NCBI GenBank assembly: GCA_041663565.1
Contig: JBAYMJ010000006.1
Span: 1-60,223, forward strand
Source of the DNA: CAINOH01 sp041663565
Lineage (GTDB): Archaea > Micrarchaeota > Micrarchaeia > Norongarragalinales > CAINOH01
Direction of reading: 5' to 3'
Length of the DNA stretch: 60,223 nt
Below are positions 48,832 through 57,738 of this stretch, in pieces. The translations under genes were made by a program, and so were the position numbers. How positions within the stretch are numbered: position 1 is the stretch's first letter; the number at the start of each line of letters is the position of its first letter. A model generated the notes under the pieces. It was not told the origin of the DNA. It was given only the letters and a program-made list of their open reading frames with translations, and searched no databases.

Positions 48832-48913
48832 GGAAGTTGATTTGGTGACGCACAATTAATAATATTGGAATGGAAAGAAATCAAAGGGCAAAAAGCAAGT
48901 CGCGGTAATCAAC

Positions 48914-49813
48914 ATGGCCAAACTCGAAGTCACTGTCACTGGAGTCAAGATGCGCAACCCGCTTGTGCTTGCAGCCGGGGTGCGCAGCAACTACGCCGAC
49001 TTGTTGATAAGGGCGGCAAACGAGGGCGCTGGCGCAGTCACCTCGAAGTCCTGCTCGCTTGAGCCGCGGCCGGGGCACCCCAACCCAACCGCGATGATTC
49101 ACGGCCAGGTAGTGATGAACGCAATCGGGCTGTCCAACCCGGGGGTCAAGGAGGAGTCCGAGCAAATCAAGAGGGCAATCAAGGAGTCCGGAGTGCCGGT
49201 AATCGCTTCCGTTTTTGGAAAGAATGCCGAAGAATTTTCCCAGGCTGCTAAGATTATGGAATCAGCCAAGCCTGCGATGATTGAGCTTAACATATCCTGT
49301 CCCAACGTAAGCCGCGAGGGGAAGATGTTCTCTGCAGACCCGGCTGCAACCGAGGAAATCGTGCGGGCTGTGAAGAAAACAGTGAAGCTGCCTGTTTCAG
49401 TCAAGCTTTCGCCTAACGTGACCGACATCGCTGAAATCGCAATCGCGGCAAAGAAGGGCGGAGCTGACGCAATCACCGCAATCAACTGCCTTTCAGGGAT
49501 GTGGATAGACGCTTATGCAAAGAAGCCCTATCTTGCGAACAAGGTTGGCGGCCTGAGCGGCCCGGGAATCAAGCCCGTAGCCCTTCGCTGCGTCTGGCAA
49601 ATCAGGCAGGCAGTTGACCTGCCAATAATCGGTGGCGGCGGGATTACGACCGGGACCGATGCTGCAGAGATGCTGATGGCAGGCGCAACCGCGGTTTCAA
49701 TCGGCAGCGCGGTGTGCTACCGCAAGAACGCGTTTGCGGAGATTTCAAAAGAGCTAGTTGAGTTCATGGAATCCGAAGGCTATGCGAAGGTTTCAGACAT
49801 AAAGATGGAATAG
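48914..49813 (+). CDS. pyrD: dihydroorotate dehydrogenase, class 1B-like
   Basis: 299 residues. FMN-binding TIM barrel with NPLVLAAGVRS near the N-terminus, ELNISCPNV (active-site Cys region), INCLSGMWIDA and GGGGITTGTDAAEML at the phosphate-binding end. It oxidises dihydroorotate to orotate in pyrimidine synthesis. An electron-transfer subunit gene follows 31 bases later, as in class 1B enzymes that use NAD. Confidence 0.9.
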   Translation: MAKLEVTVTGVKMRNPLVLAAGVRSNYADLLIRAANEGAGAVTSKSCSLEPRPGHPNPTAMIHGQVVMNAIGLSNPGVKEESEQIKRAIKESGVPVIASVFGKNAEEFSQAAKIMESAKPAMIELNISCPNVSREGKMFSADPAATEEIVRAVKKTVKLPVSVKLSPNVTDIAEIAIAAKKGGADAITAINCLSGMWIDAYAKKPYLANKVGGLSGPGIKPVALRCVWQIRQAVDLPIIGGGGITTGTDAAEMLMAGATAVSIGSAVCYRKNAFAEISKELVEFMESEGYAKVSDIKME

Positions 49814-49844
49814 CAGGCAAAAAAGACGAACGGTGCGAAAAAGA

Positions 49845-50615
49845 ATGCTTCCAATAAAGACCAAAGTCCTCAAGGCTGAAAAAGAAAACGAAAAAGTCGT
49901 TCGCCTAGTCCTGGAAGCCGAGCTCGCTTTCGCCCAGCCGGGGCAATTCGTGATGGTCTGGGTTCCCGGAGTGGATGAGAAGCCCATCAGCATCGCGGAG
50001 AACAAGCCAACTCTTGAAATCTGCGTGGCTAACGCCGGGCCGGTAAGCGAAAAAATCTCCAAGCTAACGGCTGGTGATGACATTTACATCCGCGGCCCGC
50101 TTGGCCACGGTTTCGAGCAGAAGGGAAAGAAGTGGCTGATGGTGGGCGGCGGCTACGGCTTCGGGCCGCTCCGGTTCCTAGCGCGGGTTGGGAAGGACAG
50201 CGGAAAGAGCGCCGAGGCCATTCTTGGCGCGCGCACCAAGGCGCTGCTTATGAAAAAAGCGTGCTGCGACACGTGCTTTTTGACAAACGATGGCAGCGAA
50301 GGGAAGGCAGGCACGAGCGTGGACGAGCTTGAGGCGCGGCTCTCGGCGAAGGGCGCCAAATACGATATGGTTTTCTCCTGCGGCCCGGAGCGGATGATGG
50401 AAGCGGTTGCAAAGGCGTGCCAAAAGCACGGCGTGCCCTCCCAGCTTCTAGTAGAACGCTACATGAAGTGCGGCTTCGGGGTGTGCGGCCACTGCGCGAT
50501 GGGCAAGTGGCTTGCCTGCGTGGACGGCCCGGCGATATACGGCGAGGAAGCCCTGAAGAACCCGGAATTCGGCAAGGCGCACCAGGACAGGTGCGGGTGC
50601 AAGAAACCGCTTTAG
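49845..50615 (+). CDS. pyrK: dihydroorotate dehydrogenase electron-transfer subunit
   Basis: About 256 residues from the ATG at 49845 (GTG 49833 is an alternative). An N-terminal FAD-binding barrel (QPGQFVMVWVPGVDEKPISI), a nucleotide-binding middle (MVGGGYGFGPLRFLAR, FSCGPERMMEAVAK) and a C-terminal [2Fe-2S] site CGFGVCGHC ... LACVDGP. Passes electrons from PyrD's FMN to NAD+. The ISIAENK and C-terminal AHQDRCGCKKPL regions carry an extra CGC pair of unknown use. Confidence 0.9.
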   Translation: MLPIKTKVLKAEKENEKVVRLVLEAELAFAQPGQFVMVWVPGVDEKPISIAENKPTLEICVANAGPVSEKISKLTAGDDIYIRGPLGHGFEQKGKKWLMVGGGYGFGPLRFLARVGKDSGKSAEAILGARTKALLMKKACCDTCFLTNDGSEGKAGTSVDELEARLSAKGAKYDMVFSCGPERMMEAVAKACQKHGVPSQLLVERYMKCGFGVCGHCAMGKWLACVDGPAIYGEEALKNPEFGKAHQDRCGCKKPL

Positions 50616-50656
50616 ACGGTGTGCCGATTGCAACCTTTCTGTTTCCTGCCAAACCA

Positions 50657-51190
50657 CTAATTTCCCGCTACTGGAAGCAGCTGCTTCTCAAAAAGCAGGA
50701 CGTCCTTGTCGTTGATTTTGCGCTCCAGCGTGCCGAAGCACGAAAAGCCGAACTCCTTGTAGATTTTCTGCGCGACCTCGTTGTCCTTTGCCACGAAAAG
50801 AAAGACTCGCCGGAAGCCGGAGGCCTGGATTGCGTTGAGCGCGGCGTTGACTAGCGCCCTTGCGACGCCGCGGTTGCGGCACTCCGAAAGCACCGCAAGC
50901 CCGAGGATTTTCGCGTGGTCCTCCAGTACCTCGTAGTCAAGGTAGCCAGCGAGCTTGCCTTTTATGCGGGCGACCAGGTAGACGTAGGACTTGGACTCGA
51001 TTCGCCGGACAATTTCGTTGGAGGAGAAGTTCGCGTAGGGGAAGTACTCGCGGGACAGGATGAAGATGGAGTAGATTTCCTTGCGGGTTGCGGGGCCGAC
51101 GGTAATCTCGGCGCCCTTTTCCGAGTCCTTTGCAGTACCCGTTTCCGCTTCCTTTCCGGCGGCCTTCTTCCCGGCCTTTTCGTGCTTCAT
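50657..51190 (-). CDS. GNAT family N-acetyltransferase
   Basis: 177 residues from the ATG at 51190 (the frame is open to 51268). The N-terminal 25 residues are Lys/Ala/Glu-rich. The GNAT core has LAGYLDYEVLEDHAKILGLAVLSECRNRGVARALVNAALN, where RNRGVA is the acetyl-CoA pyrophosphate site, and ends with YKEFGFSCFGTLERKI. It resembles RimI-like ribosomal-protein or N-terminal acetylases, but the substrate is not known. Confidence 0.8.
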   Translation of the reverse strand: MKHEKAGKKAAGKEAETGTAKDSEKGAEITVGPATRKEIYSIFILSREYFPYANFSSNEIVRRIESKSYVYLVARIKGKLAGYLDYEVLEDHAKILGLAVLSECRNRGVARALVNAALNAIQASGFRRVFLFVAKDNEVAQKIYKEFGFSCFGTLERKINDKDVLLFEKQLLPVAGN

Positions 51191-51270
51191 GCTGATGCAA
51201 ATAAGGTTTGGCCAGCGAGGCATTGAAAACGTTTCGCTTGCACGGGGGTGGTTTTTGCGGCCACGCATGC

Positions 51271-51825
51271 TCAGGATAGGAACGGCTCGGAAGCGGCCCA
51301 GTCCTCCTCAAAGACTGAGTCGAACTGCGAAACCGTCCCGCAGCCTGAAAGCGCGACTGCTGCCTCGCGGTTGAGGAACATCGCGTGGAACGACCAGTTG
51401 GTGCTGCCCACGAGCACTACTGCGGAGTCGATGACCGCGAACTTGGAGTGCAGCCGCGCGAAGTGCTCGGGAGCAAAGCGTACCAGCACGCCCTTCGAGG
51501 CGAGCTCGCGTGCGGTTGCGTAGTTGGTGGTGACCGTGCGGTCGAGGATTACGCGCACCTGCACGCCCTGCGAAGCCTTCCTTTCAAGCTCCTCGGAAAG
51601 GGGCGTGTAGGAGAACTGGTAGATCTCGACCGAGATGGACCTTTCGGACGAGGAAAAAAGCGAGACTATTGCCGGCTCGGCGCCTGGAGAGAAAAGGGTC
51701 TGGACGCCGCAACCGTAGGACTTGCCCTGCAGTGCGGAAGCATAGGTTGCGCCCGCAAAGAACGCGAGGGCAAGAAGCACCGCCGCGGCTGCCGCCAGCG
51801 CTGCCGGGGGGATTGCCTTTTTCAT
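51271..51825 (-). CDS. phospholipase D-family nuclease-like protein
   Basis: 184 residues with an N-terminal signal or anchor (AALAAAAAVLLALAFFAGATYA). A single HKD motif, LHSKFAVIDSAVVLVGSTNWS (H-x-K-x4-D), marks the PLD superfamily; single-HKD proteins such as Nuc dimerise to form the active site. EIYQFSYTPLSEEL is also conserved in Nuc-like members. An exported endonuclease or phosphodiesterase is plausible. Confidence 0.8.
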   Translation of the reverse strand: MKKAIPPAALAAAAAVLLALAFFAGATYASALQGKSYGCGVQTLFSPGAEPAIVSLFSSSERSISVEIYQFSYTPLSEELERKASQGVQVRVILDRTVTTNYATARELASKGVLVRFAPEHFARLHSKFAVIDSAVVLVGSTNWSFHAMFLNREAAVALSGCGTVSQFDSVFEEDWAASEPFLS

Positions 51826-51956
51826 GACAAAAGCTCTTGCAGGGCCTTTGACATAACTGCAGCGTTTATTTCAAATCCACGGATAGTTCAATCGGGGATG
51901 CAAAAACCGCATCCGCCTTGCAGGTTATAAACCAAAACCGACAAATTTATTCAAGC

Positions 51957-52108
51957 GGGCCCGTGGCTTAGCCTGGATAGAGCGACTGGTTCCGAATACC
52001 ATAAGTTGCATAGGGGTTCCCTGACATTTATGATGGGAAACACCAGTAGGTCCCGAGTTCAAAGCATCGGGCGCAAAAGCGCCCCTTGTGAAAGTCTCGG
52101 CGGGCCCG
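51957..52108 (+). tRNA. tRNA-Arg (anticodon CCG) with two apparent introns
   Basis: Acceptor GGGCCCG/CGGGCCC with discriminator G bounds a 152-nt gene. The anticodon loop begins TTCCGA (CCG at 51992-51994) and is interrupted by about 46 nt (51996-52041) before stem half CCAGT. A second insert of 31 nt (about 52063-52093) splits the T-loop between stem halves CCGAG and CTCGG; it holds the perfect hairpin GGGCGC-AAAA-GCGCCC and has AAAG at both junctions, so its exact edge is ambiguous. Removing both leaves 75 nt, the same as tRNA-Arg(CCT). Confidence 0.85.
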
Positions 52109-52129
52109 TTTTTGTTTTCAAGTGGGGTA

Positions 52130-52849
52130 TTGGCAAGGTCTTTGGCAAAGGTCTCCGTGTCGATAATCGTGCCGGCCTACAACCAGAAGGACAAGCTGGA
52201 AGGCTGCGTGCTTGCGGTGCAGCGTAGCCTGCAGGACGCCAACATAAAGGACTTCGAGATAATCATCGCCGAGGACGGCAGCAGGGACGGCTCCTTTGAA
52301 GAGGCCAACCGGCTCTGGCGAAAGTACCCGTTTCTGAAGGTGTCGCACGCAAACAGGAAATCAGGCCGCGGGAGCGCGGTGTGCCGAGGGTTCCTGGAGG
52401 CAACGGGCGACGTAGTCGCGTACATCGATGCCGACCAGGCGACCGAGACTTCGCACCTTCCCGCGCTTCTTGACGCTGCAAGAAAGACCGGCATCGCGAC
52501 CGGCTCGCGCTACCTGCGCAAGAGTAAAGCAAGCAGGGGCGCAGGCAGGCTCTTTTTCAGCCAGGTGTTCAACTGGCTGGTGCGCGTAATCCTTGGCTCC
52601 AAGGTCTCGGACCACCAGTGCGGCTTCAAGGCATTCCGCAGGGGAGTCGCGAAGGACCTGTGCGCGAGGGCCAAGGAAAAGCACTGGCTTTGGGACACCG
52701 AGATACTGGTGCTTGCGCAAAGGCAGGGCCTGGTTGTTTCCGAAATCCCGGTAGTGTGGCGCGAGCAGGCAAACACCACGATGCGGCTCAAGAACGACAT
52801 CTGGGACATGTTCTGGGGAATCGTCAGGCTTCGCCAGAGGCTGAAATAA
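52130..52849 (+). CDS. dolichol-phosphate mannosyltransferase-like family 2 glycosyltransferase
   Basis: About 239 residues from TTG 52130 (a TTG at 52142 is another option; the open frame extends back into the tRNA gene). VSVSIIVPAYNQKDKLEGCV, IIAEDGSRDGSFEEA, AYIDADQATETSHLP (metal site) and SDHQCGFKAFRRG are the DPM/AglJ signature. It would charge a polyprenyl phosphate with a sugar on the cytoplasmic side. It is coupled to the GT-C-like gene one base downstream. Confidence 0.8.
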   Translation: MARSLAKVSVSIIVPAYNQKDKLEGCVLAVQRSLQDANIKDFEIIIAEDGSRDGSFEEANRLWRKYPFLKVSHANRKSGRGSAVCRGFLEATGDVVAYIDADQATETSHLPALLDAARKTGIATGSRYLRKSKASRGAGRLFFSQVFNWLVRVILGSKVSDHQCGFKAFRRGVAKDLCARAKEKHWLWDTEILVLAQRQGLVVSEIPVVWREQANTTMRLKNDIWDMFWGIVRLRQRLK

Positions 52850-52850
52850 G

Positions 52851-54890
52851 ATGAAGGGCATCCTCGGGCAGAAGGTAGGCGGCCAGGCCTTGGCGCTTGC
52901 CGCGTTCTTCTTGCTTGTCCTTGCCGCGCTTTTTACTGGAAGCCAAACACTTGGCGCAGCGGCGATAATCGGGTTCTTCTGCATAAACTGGCTCTTCCTC
53001 GGGCCGCTGCTTTCCGGCATTGCGGTACTTGCCAGGGCAGGGATTGCCTACGCGCTGTCGTTTTCCAGCCTTTGCGCAATCACGTACGTAATCTCGCTGG
53101 TCTTGGGGTATTCCCGCGGCTTGATTGCAGTTGCGATGGTCGTGGTTGCGGCAACGCTTGCGCTCCTTTCGTCGAACTCAGGAAAGACACAGGGCAAAAA
53201 GGCGTTCGCAACGGGAATACTTTCCGAGCTCAAGGCGCACTACGCAATCATCATCGCGACAATACTCGTATTCGCCGCTTTCATTTCAATAAACAACGCA
53301 ACGCTCTGGGCCGACAGCGAGTACGGAATCATCGTCGGCGGTTGGAACTGGGGCGACTTCCCCGCCCACGTGCCTGTGATACGCACGGTGAACCTGGGCA
53401 ACTTCCCGCCGCAGGTGCCGTTCCTTGCAGGCGAGCCGCTCAACTACCACTGGTTCTCCGACTTCTTCACAGCAATCAACGCAAAATTCACGGGAATCGA
53501 CCAGATGGCTTGCATGCGGGTCGAGAACTCCATCTACCCCGCGTTCTTCTTCCTTTTGTGCTATCTGGTCGCGCTGCGGCTTTGCGCGGACAGGAAGAAG
53601 GCGCTTTTTGCTGCGCTGCTTGTGCTGTTCTGCGGAAGCCTCGCATTCACCAAGGTACTGCCACAGCTTTGGGGAAACCCCGGCCAGGCGTGGAACACGA
53701 TTACCTACGAGGCGCACGACAACGACTGGGGCGAGTACCAGATGCCTTCGCTCATACCCGGGTTCCTGCTTCCCCAGCGCGCGATAATGGCCGGCCTCGT
53801 GCTCTTCCTTGCATCCCTGCTCCTTGTGCTTGAATCCAAGGGCGATTGGAAAAAGAACGCACTTGCCGGGCTCTTGTGCGGCCTGTCGGTGCCATTCCAC
53901 TTCTATGCTGCTCCGGCGTGCGGGCTTGCCGCGGTGCTCAAGGCAGTGATTGACACGCTGTCGGGGCAGAAGATTGCAAAGTCCGCAAAACACCTTGGCT
54001 TTTTTTCCTTGGGTGCAGCTGTTGCGGGAGTGCCGCTTTATCTTCTCGTGCTCTCAACTGGAATCCACTCCTCATCCTACCCTCTTGCCCTGCACTTCGG
54101 GTGGCTTGCGCCAACTGACGCCGTGGGGTTTGCGGCGTTTTATGCAAAGAACCTCGGGATTGCGTTCGTGGCGTTCGTGCTTGCAGCAATCGCGTTCGCA
54201 GCAGCCCTGCCGGGAAAACAGAAGAAGTTCGCGGGAGTCGAACGGGGCGAGTACGCGCTGCTCTGCCTCCTTGGGCTAGGCCTGTTCGTAGTGCCTAACC
54301 TGCTCACGCTGCCGGGGCTTGACTGGGACCTGAACAAGTTCTTCGTGTTCATGTTCGTGCCAACCGGCATCTGCGCCGGCTTTGCAGCATATGACTTCGC
54401 CAAGAGGCTCAGAACGTGGGGCTGGATTTTGCTTGCGGTTTTCTTTCTGATTTCAAGCTTGTCATCACTGATGACTACTGCCTGGTGGGACAACAACCGA
54501 TGGGTGGGCCTTACTGCCGCGGACGTCGAGGTGGGGCAGTGGATTGCGAACAACACTCCCGTGGGCACGGTGTTTGCCTCGCACGAGAAGCACAACTCGC
54601 CCATCGACAGCTACGCGGGCCGCTTCCGCGCCGTTGGCGCGTGGTGGGGCTGGGTGAACGCCATAGGCGACGGCGAGAACGGCAGGCGAATTGAGCTGAT
54701 GAAGAGGTTCTTCTGCACGCAATCCGAGGCGGAGGCGCTCTCGATTGCGCACGGCCTCAACGCAACTTACGCCTATTACAGCCAGGACGAAAAGGACAGC
54801 TACAAGTGCGACCCGGGTTTTGCCCGCTGGCGGACGTTCACGCAAGCCTATTCAAAGGACGGCACGGAAATATATCGCATAGACGGATGA
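52851..54890 (+). CDS. polytopic GT-C/DUF2298-like membrane protein
   Basis: 679 residues with about thirteen membrane helices. The first large loop carries WADSEYGIIVGGWNWGDFPAHVPV, an acidic pattern like the DxD/ExD sites of GT-C enzymes, followed by EPLNYHWFSDFF, typical of DUF2298-type proteins. The last 150 residues are soluble (GLTAADVEVGQWIANNTPVGTVFASHEKH) and end in a small beta domain. Likely transfers sugar from the polyprenyl phosphate made by the preceding gene. Confidence 0.65.
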   Translation: MKGILGQKVGGQALALAAFFLLVLAALFTGSQTLGAAAIIGFFCINWLFLGPLLSGIAVLARAGIAYALSFSSLCAITYVISLVLGYSRGLIAVAMVVVAATLALLSSNSGKTQGKKAFATGILSELKAHYAIIIATILVFAAFISINNATLWADSEYGIIVGGWNWGDFPAHVPVIRTVNLGNFPPQVPFLAGEPLNYHWFSDFFTAINAKFTGIDQMACMRVENSIYPAFFFLLCYLVALRLCADRKKALFAALLVLFCGSLAFTKVLPQLWGNPGQAWNTITYEAHDNDWGEYQMPSLIPGFLLPQRAIMAGLVLFLASLLLVLESKGDWKKNALAGLLCGLSVPFHFYAAPACGLAAVLKAVIDTLSGQKIAKSAKHLGFFSLGAAVAGVPLYLLVLSTGIHSSSYPLALHFGWLAPTDAVGFAAFYAKNLGIAFVAFVLAAIAFAAALPGKQKKFAGVERGEYALLCLLGLGLFVVPNLLTLPGLDWDLNKFFVFMFVPTGICAGFAAYDFAKRLRTWGWILLAVFFLISSLSSLMTTAWWDNNRWVGLTAADVEVGQWIANNTPVGTVFASHEKHNSPIDSYAGRFRAVGAWWGWVNAIGDGENGRRIELMKRFFCTQSEAEALSIAHGLNATYAYYSQDEKDSYKCDPGFARWRTFTQAYSKDGTEIYRIDG

Positions 54891-54897
54891 CGGAAAC

Positions 54898-55224
54898 ATG
54901 GAACTCCTTGCCCCGCTTGGACTGCTTGAAATCGCGCGCACCATAGCCGTCTTCGCATTCGCGCTAGTTCTTCCGGGCTGGCTCTTCCTGCGCCTCGACC
55001 CGAAGTGGGGCACCACGGGGCACGACAAGGCAAAGGGCAACGCGCCGCTGTTTTTGGGAATCGTCGAGACCGCCTGCGCAAGCGTGTTCTTTTCCATAGT
55101 CATCTGCTGCATCGCGTTCGTTGCGCTCACGTTCACCATCGGCCTGAACTTCTGGACCGCGCTGGCCCTGCTTGCAGTAATCAACGCCTCAATGGGGTAT
55201 CTTGCTTGGAAAGAAGGACACTAG
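54898..55224 (+). CDS. DUF1616-like membrane protein, N-terminal part
   Basis: 108 residues with three hydrophobic helices (TIAVFAFALVLPGWLFLRL, TACASVFFSIVICCIAFVALTF, FWTALALLAVINASMGYLAW). The LPG in the first helix and the general order match the N-terminus of DUF1616 proteins, which are usually much longer. The frame stops at 55222-55224, where another frame continues with a further helix and a soluble domain. Together they may be one frameshifted gene. Confidence 0.55.
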   Translation: MELLAPLGLLEIARTIAVFAFALVLPGWLFLRLDPKWGTTGHDKAKGNAPLFLGIVETACASVFFSIVICCIAFVALTFTIGLNFWTALALLAVINASMGYLAWKEGH

Positions 55225-55697
55225 TCAGCATCGTCTTTTTGGCCGCCTGCATCTACCTGGCCGCAGCGTACACGTTCCCCCAGATGAAGGGCTCGCTCTC
55301 GGGCTGGTACGACCCCGTCGTGACAACCGGCGAAATCAATGCCGCCGAGTGGGCGTACGACAACCTGCCGCACCAGTCGCACTTCGCAGGAGACATGTTC
55401 GCGTGCGAGATGCTCACTGCGGTCGCGTTCCAGATATGCTCGATGGGCGGCGCGTGGGAGCTTGCCGACAACCCCAACCAGCGCTACTCGGACAACGAGC
55501 GCACCTACCTCACGGATTCCGCTACCGAGGCGCACGGCCTGCTTGCAAAGTACAACATAACGTACGTGTTCGCAAGCAGCCGCCAGGGCTTCTACGCCTA
55601 CGGCTGGAAGGACGCGAAAAACGAAAAGTTCGACACGCCTGCGCTGTTCGAGAAGATTTACGACGCTGACGGCGCGAAGATATACAAAGTAAAGTGA
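55206..55697 (+). CDS. single-helix protein with extracytoplasmic domain, C-terminal part
   Basis: 163 residues from TTG 55206, overlapping the previous stop. One helix (LVSIVFLAACIYLAAAYTF) is followed by a soluble region (INAAEWAYDNLPHQSHFAGDMFACEML ... AHGLLAKYNITYVFASSRQGFYAYG) that resembles the tail of the GT-C-like protein at 52851. No ATG start and no Shine-Dalgarno are seen, so either coupled translation or a frameshift joins it to 54898. Confidence 0.55.
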   Translation: MERRTLVSIVFLAACIYLAAAYTFPQMKGSLSGWYDPVVTTGEINAAEWAYDNLPHQSHFAGDMFACEMLTAVAFQICSMGGAWELADNPNQRYSDNERTYLTDSATEAHGLLAKYNITYVFASSRQGFYAYGWKDAKNEKFDTPALFEKIYDADGAKIYKVK

Positions 55698-55701
55698 GCC
55701 G

Positions 55702-56796
55702 ATGGGACAAAAATTCAACTCAGACGAACTGCTCAAGACAGCCGGGCTTTTCATACTGCTGGGGCTTGCGTTCTCGATTGCGTACTGGGGGATGTTCGAG
55801 CGCTCCGAGCGGTTCCTTCCGACTTGGGACAACGCGATGCTCCACGCCGGGCGCGCGGTGTTCATAATGGAGACCGGGCACTACGCGGAAAACGAGCTGG
55901 TGTTCGGGGGAGTAACCCGGACGTATCATCTGCCCGCATACCCCGCGCTAGTTGCGGGAACCGCCATGCTTACCGGATTGGACTTTGCCTGGACCGAGCG
56001 GCTCCTCACGATGGTCCTTACAACGCTTCTTGCGTTCGCGATATACACTATTGCAAAGGCAATCGCGGGCGACTGGCGCGCGGGAGTTATTGCGGGAATG
56101 CTTGCAATGGCCTCGGTCAACCTTATGACCTGGGGCACGCGCAACAGCCCCATAGGCCTTGGCAACGTGCTGCTTCCCATAGCACTGTACCTGCTGCTTA
56201 CGCGCAGGACGCTTGCCGCGGCGCTCTGCGGCCTCGTGATTGCGCTTGACCACCAGCCGACGCTGCTCGTGTTCATCCTTACTGCGTTCCTGTTCTTCCT
56301 GTGGGAGTACTCCACCAACCTGCCCAAGTCCAAGCCGTCGGTCAAGGGCCTGCTCTCGAACATAATGCACCCGGAGGTGCTGACAGCAGCGCTTTCCGGG
56401 CTCGTCGCGTTCCTTATGTACATGGCCTGGCACGTGCGCCAGACCGGGCTTTCGTGCCTGAACTTCTCGTGCCTGCCGCAGTTCAGCGCAAAGGAGTTCG
56501 GAAAGTCAATTGACTTCGTGGATTACTTCTCAAAAAGCCCGCAGGCGTTCGCGCTTCTTGGAATCGTGCTGTTGCCGCTTTCGCGGGCGCCGAACCGCAA
56601 CAAGGCCCTTGCTTTTGCCTGGCTGGTTGCGTGCATACTGCTTGTGAAGAACGACCTTCTTGGAATCGGCACGTTCACCGAGCGCTTCCTCACTTACCTC
56701 GACTGCGCGGTTGCGGTGTTTGGCGGAGTTGGGATTGCGATAGCCCTTTCCTGGGTGGACGGGAAAAAGAAGCACGCTGATGCGGAGGCGGCCTGA
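55702..56796 (+). CDS. polytopic GT-C-like membrane protein
   Basis: 364 residues with eight to ten membrane helices. The first periplasm-facing loop has LPTWDNAMLHAGRAVFIMETGHYAENELVFGG, an acidic/aromatic loop as in GT39/GT83-like glycosyltransferases, then YHLPAYPAL. Lacks a long soluble tail. ATG at 55702, four bases after the preceding stop. Likely part of the same glycan assembly or transfer unit. Confidence 0.6.
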   Translation: MGQKFNSDELLKTAGLFILLGLAFSIAYWGMFERSERFLPTWDNAMLHAGRAVFIMETGHYAENELVFGGVTRTYHLPAYPALVAGTAMLTGLDFAWTERLLTMVLTTLLAFAIYTIAKAIAGDWRAGVIAGMLAMASVNLMTWGTRNSPIGLGNVLLPIALYLLLTRRTLAAALCGLVIALDHQPTLLVFILTAFLFFLWEYSTNLPKSKPSVKGLLSNIMHPEVLTAALSGLVAFLMYMAWHVRQTGLSCLNFSCLPQFSAKEFGKSIDFVDYFSKSPQAFALLGIVLLPLSRAPNRNKALAFAWLVACILLVKNDLLGIGTFTERFLTYLDCAVAVFGGVGIAIALSWVDGKKKHADAEAA

Positions 56797-56799
56797 ACG

Positions 56800-57738
56800 G
56801 TGGCGAAAAAAGCGGAAGGGACTGTTGTTGCCGCGCAACCGCACATTGCAAAAGCACGCACCGCAAAGGCCAGCAAGCCTCCTGCAAGGACCAAAAGGCC
56901 CGCTGCTGCAAAGGACGCCATCGCCGGAAACGTCGGCGTGCAGGACACATATGGCGCCGGAACCCAAAAGGCCGGGGTGCAGGAATCACATGACACAGGC
57001 GCCTGGAAGGCCGGGGTGCAAAAAGCCTACGACGGGATTTGCGAAAGCTGGGACGAGAGCAGGAGAAGGCCCTTCCCGCCGATGCCCCTTTTTTTGGAGG
57101 AGTTCCAAAGGAGGTTCTCGAAAAGGGCGGGCACGCTGACGCACGCAAAAATCCTTGACGCGGGGTGCGGCAACGCAAGGAACTCAATCTGGCTTTCCAA
57201 AAAGCTTCCAAGGGCGTTCATATGCTGCTGCGACAGCTCGGCAGGGATGCTGCACAGCGCAAGCAGAAACGTCGCGGCTGCCTGCAGGGCCCACTCGTGC
57301 AGGATATCCAGGACCGACATCGAGGACATCAGGCATCCCTCCGGCCTTTTTGACGCGGTGCTTTGCACTGCAGTGCTGCACCACATCCCAACCAATGACG
57401 GCCGGGTGCGCGCGCTGTCCGAAATCCGCAGGGTGCTCAAGCCAAATGGCTTTGCGTTCGTCACCGTGTGGAGCGACCCGGACGAGACTCCTGGCACGGA
57501 CAGGGAAGTGGAGTTCCCGACTGGCAGGGGTGGCAAAATAAAGCGGTACTACCATTTCTTTTCCAGAAGCGAACTGAAGTACGCCGCCAGGAAAGCCGGG
57601 TTCGAGGTCGCTGATGCGTTCTACGAGGCCGGAGGCAGGAGGACGGACGAACAGGACTGTTCGAAGGCGCGCAACCTGTGCGTAATCCTGCAAAAGCCAC
57701 GCAAGCACGCCGACAATTACTGGGGAAAGGGACGATGA
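56800..57738 (+). CDS. Trm9/ALKBH8-like SAM-dependent methyltransferase with repeat-rich N-terminus
   Basis: 312 residues starting with GTG. From about residue 75, YDGICESWDESRRRPFPPMPLFLEEF followed by ILDAGCGNARNSIW, VLCTAVLHHIPT and VLKPNGFAFVTVWS is the Trm9 signature (methylation of wobble-uridine carboxymethyl groups in tRNA). The first 70 residues are Ala/Lys-rich and include two copies of KAGVQ. The gene lies among glycosylation genes. Overlaps the next gene by ATGA. Confidence 0.75.
   Translation: MAKKAEGTVVAAQPHIAKARTAKASKPPARTKRPAAAKDAIAGNVGVQDTYGAGTQKAGVQESHDTGAWKAGVQKAYDGICESWDESRRRPFPPMPLFLEEFQRRFSKRAGTLTHAKILDAGCGNARNSIWLSKKLPRAFICCCDSSAGMLHSASRNVAAACRAHSCRISRTDIEDIRHPSGLFDAVLCTAVLHHIPTNDGRVRALSEIRRVLKPNGFAFVTVWSDPDETPGTDREVEFPTGRGGKIKRYYHFFSRSELKYAARKAGFEVADAFYEAGGRRTDEQDCSKARNLCVILQKPRKHADNYWGKGR

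Noticed and set aside
49845..50615. PyrK-like protein as the missing E3 reductase for the E1 domain
   Set aside because: It directly follows pyrD and has the PyrK order of domains; no reason to assign it to the sugar pathway 45 kb away.
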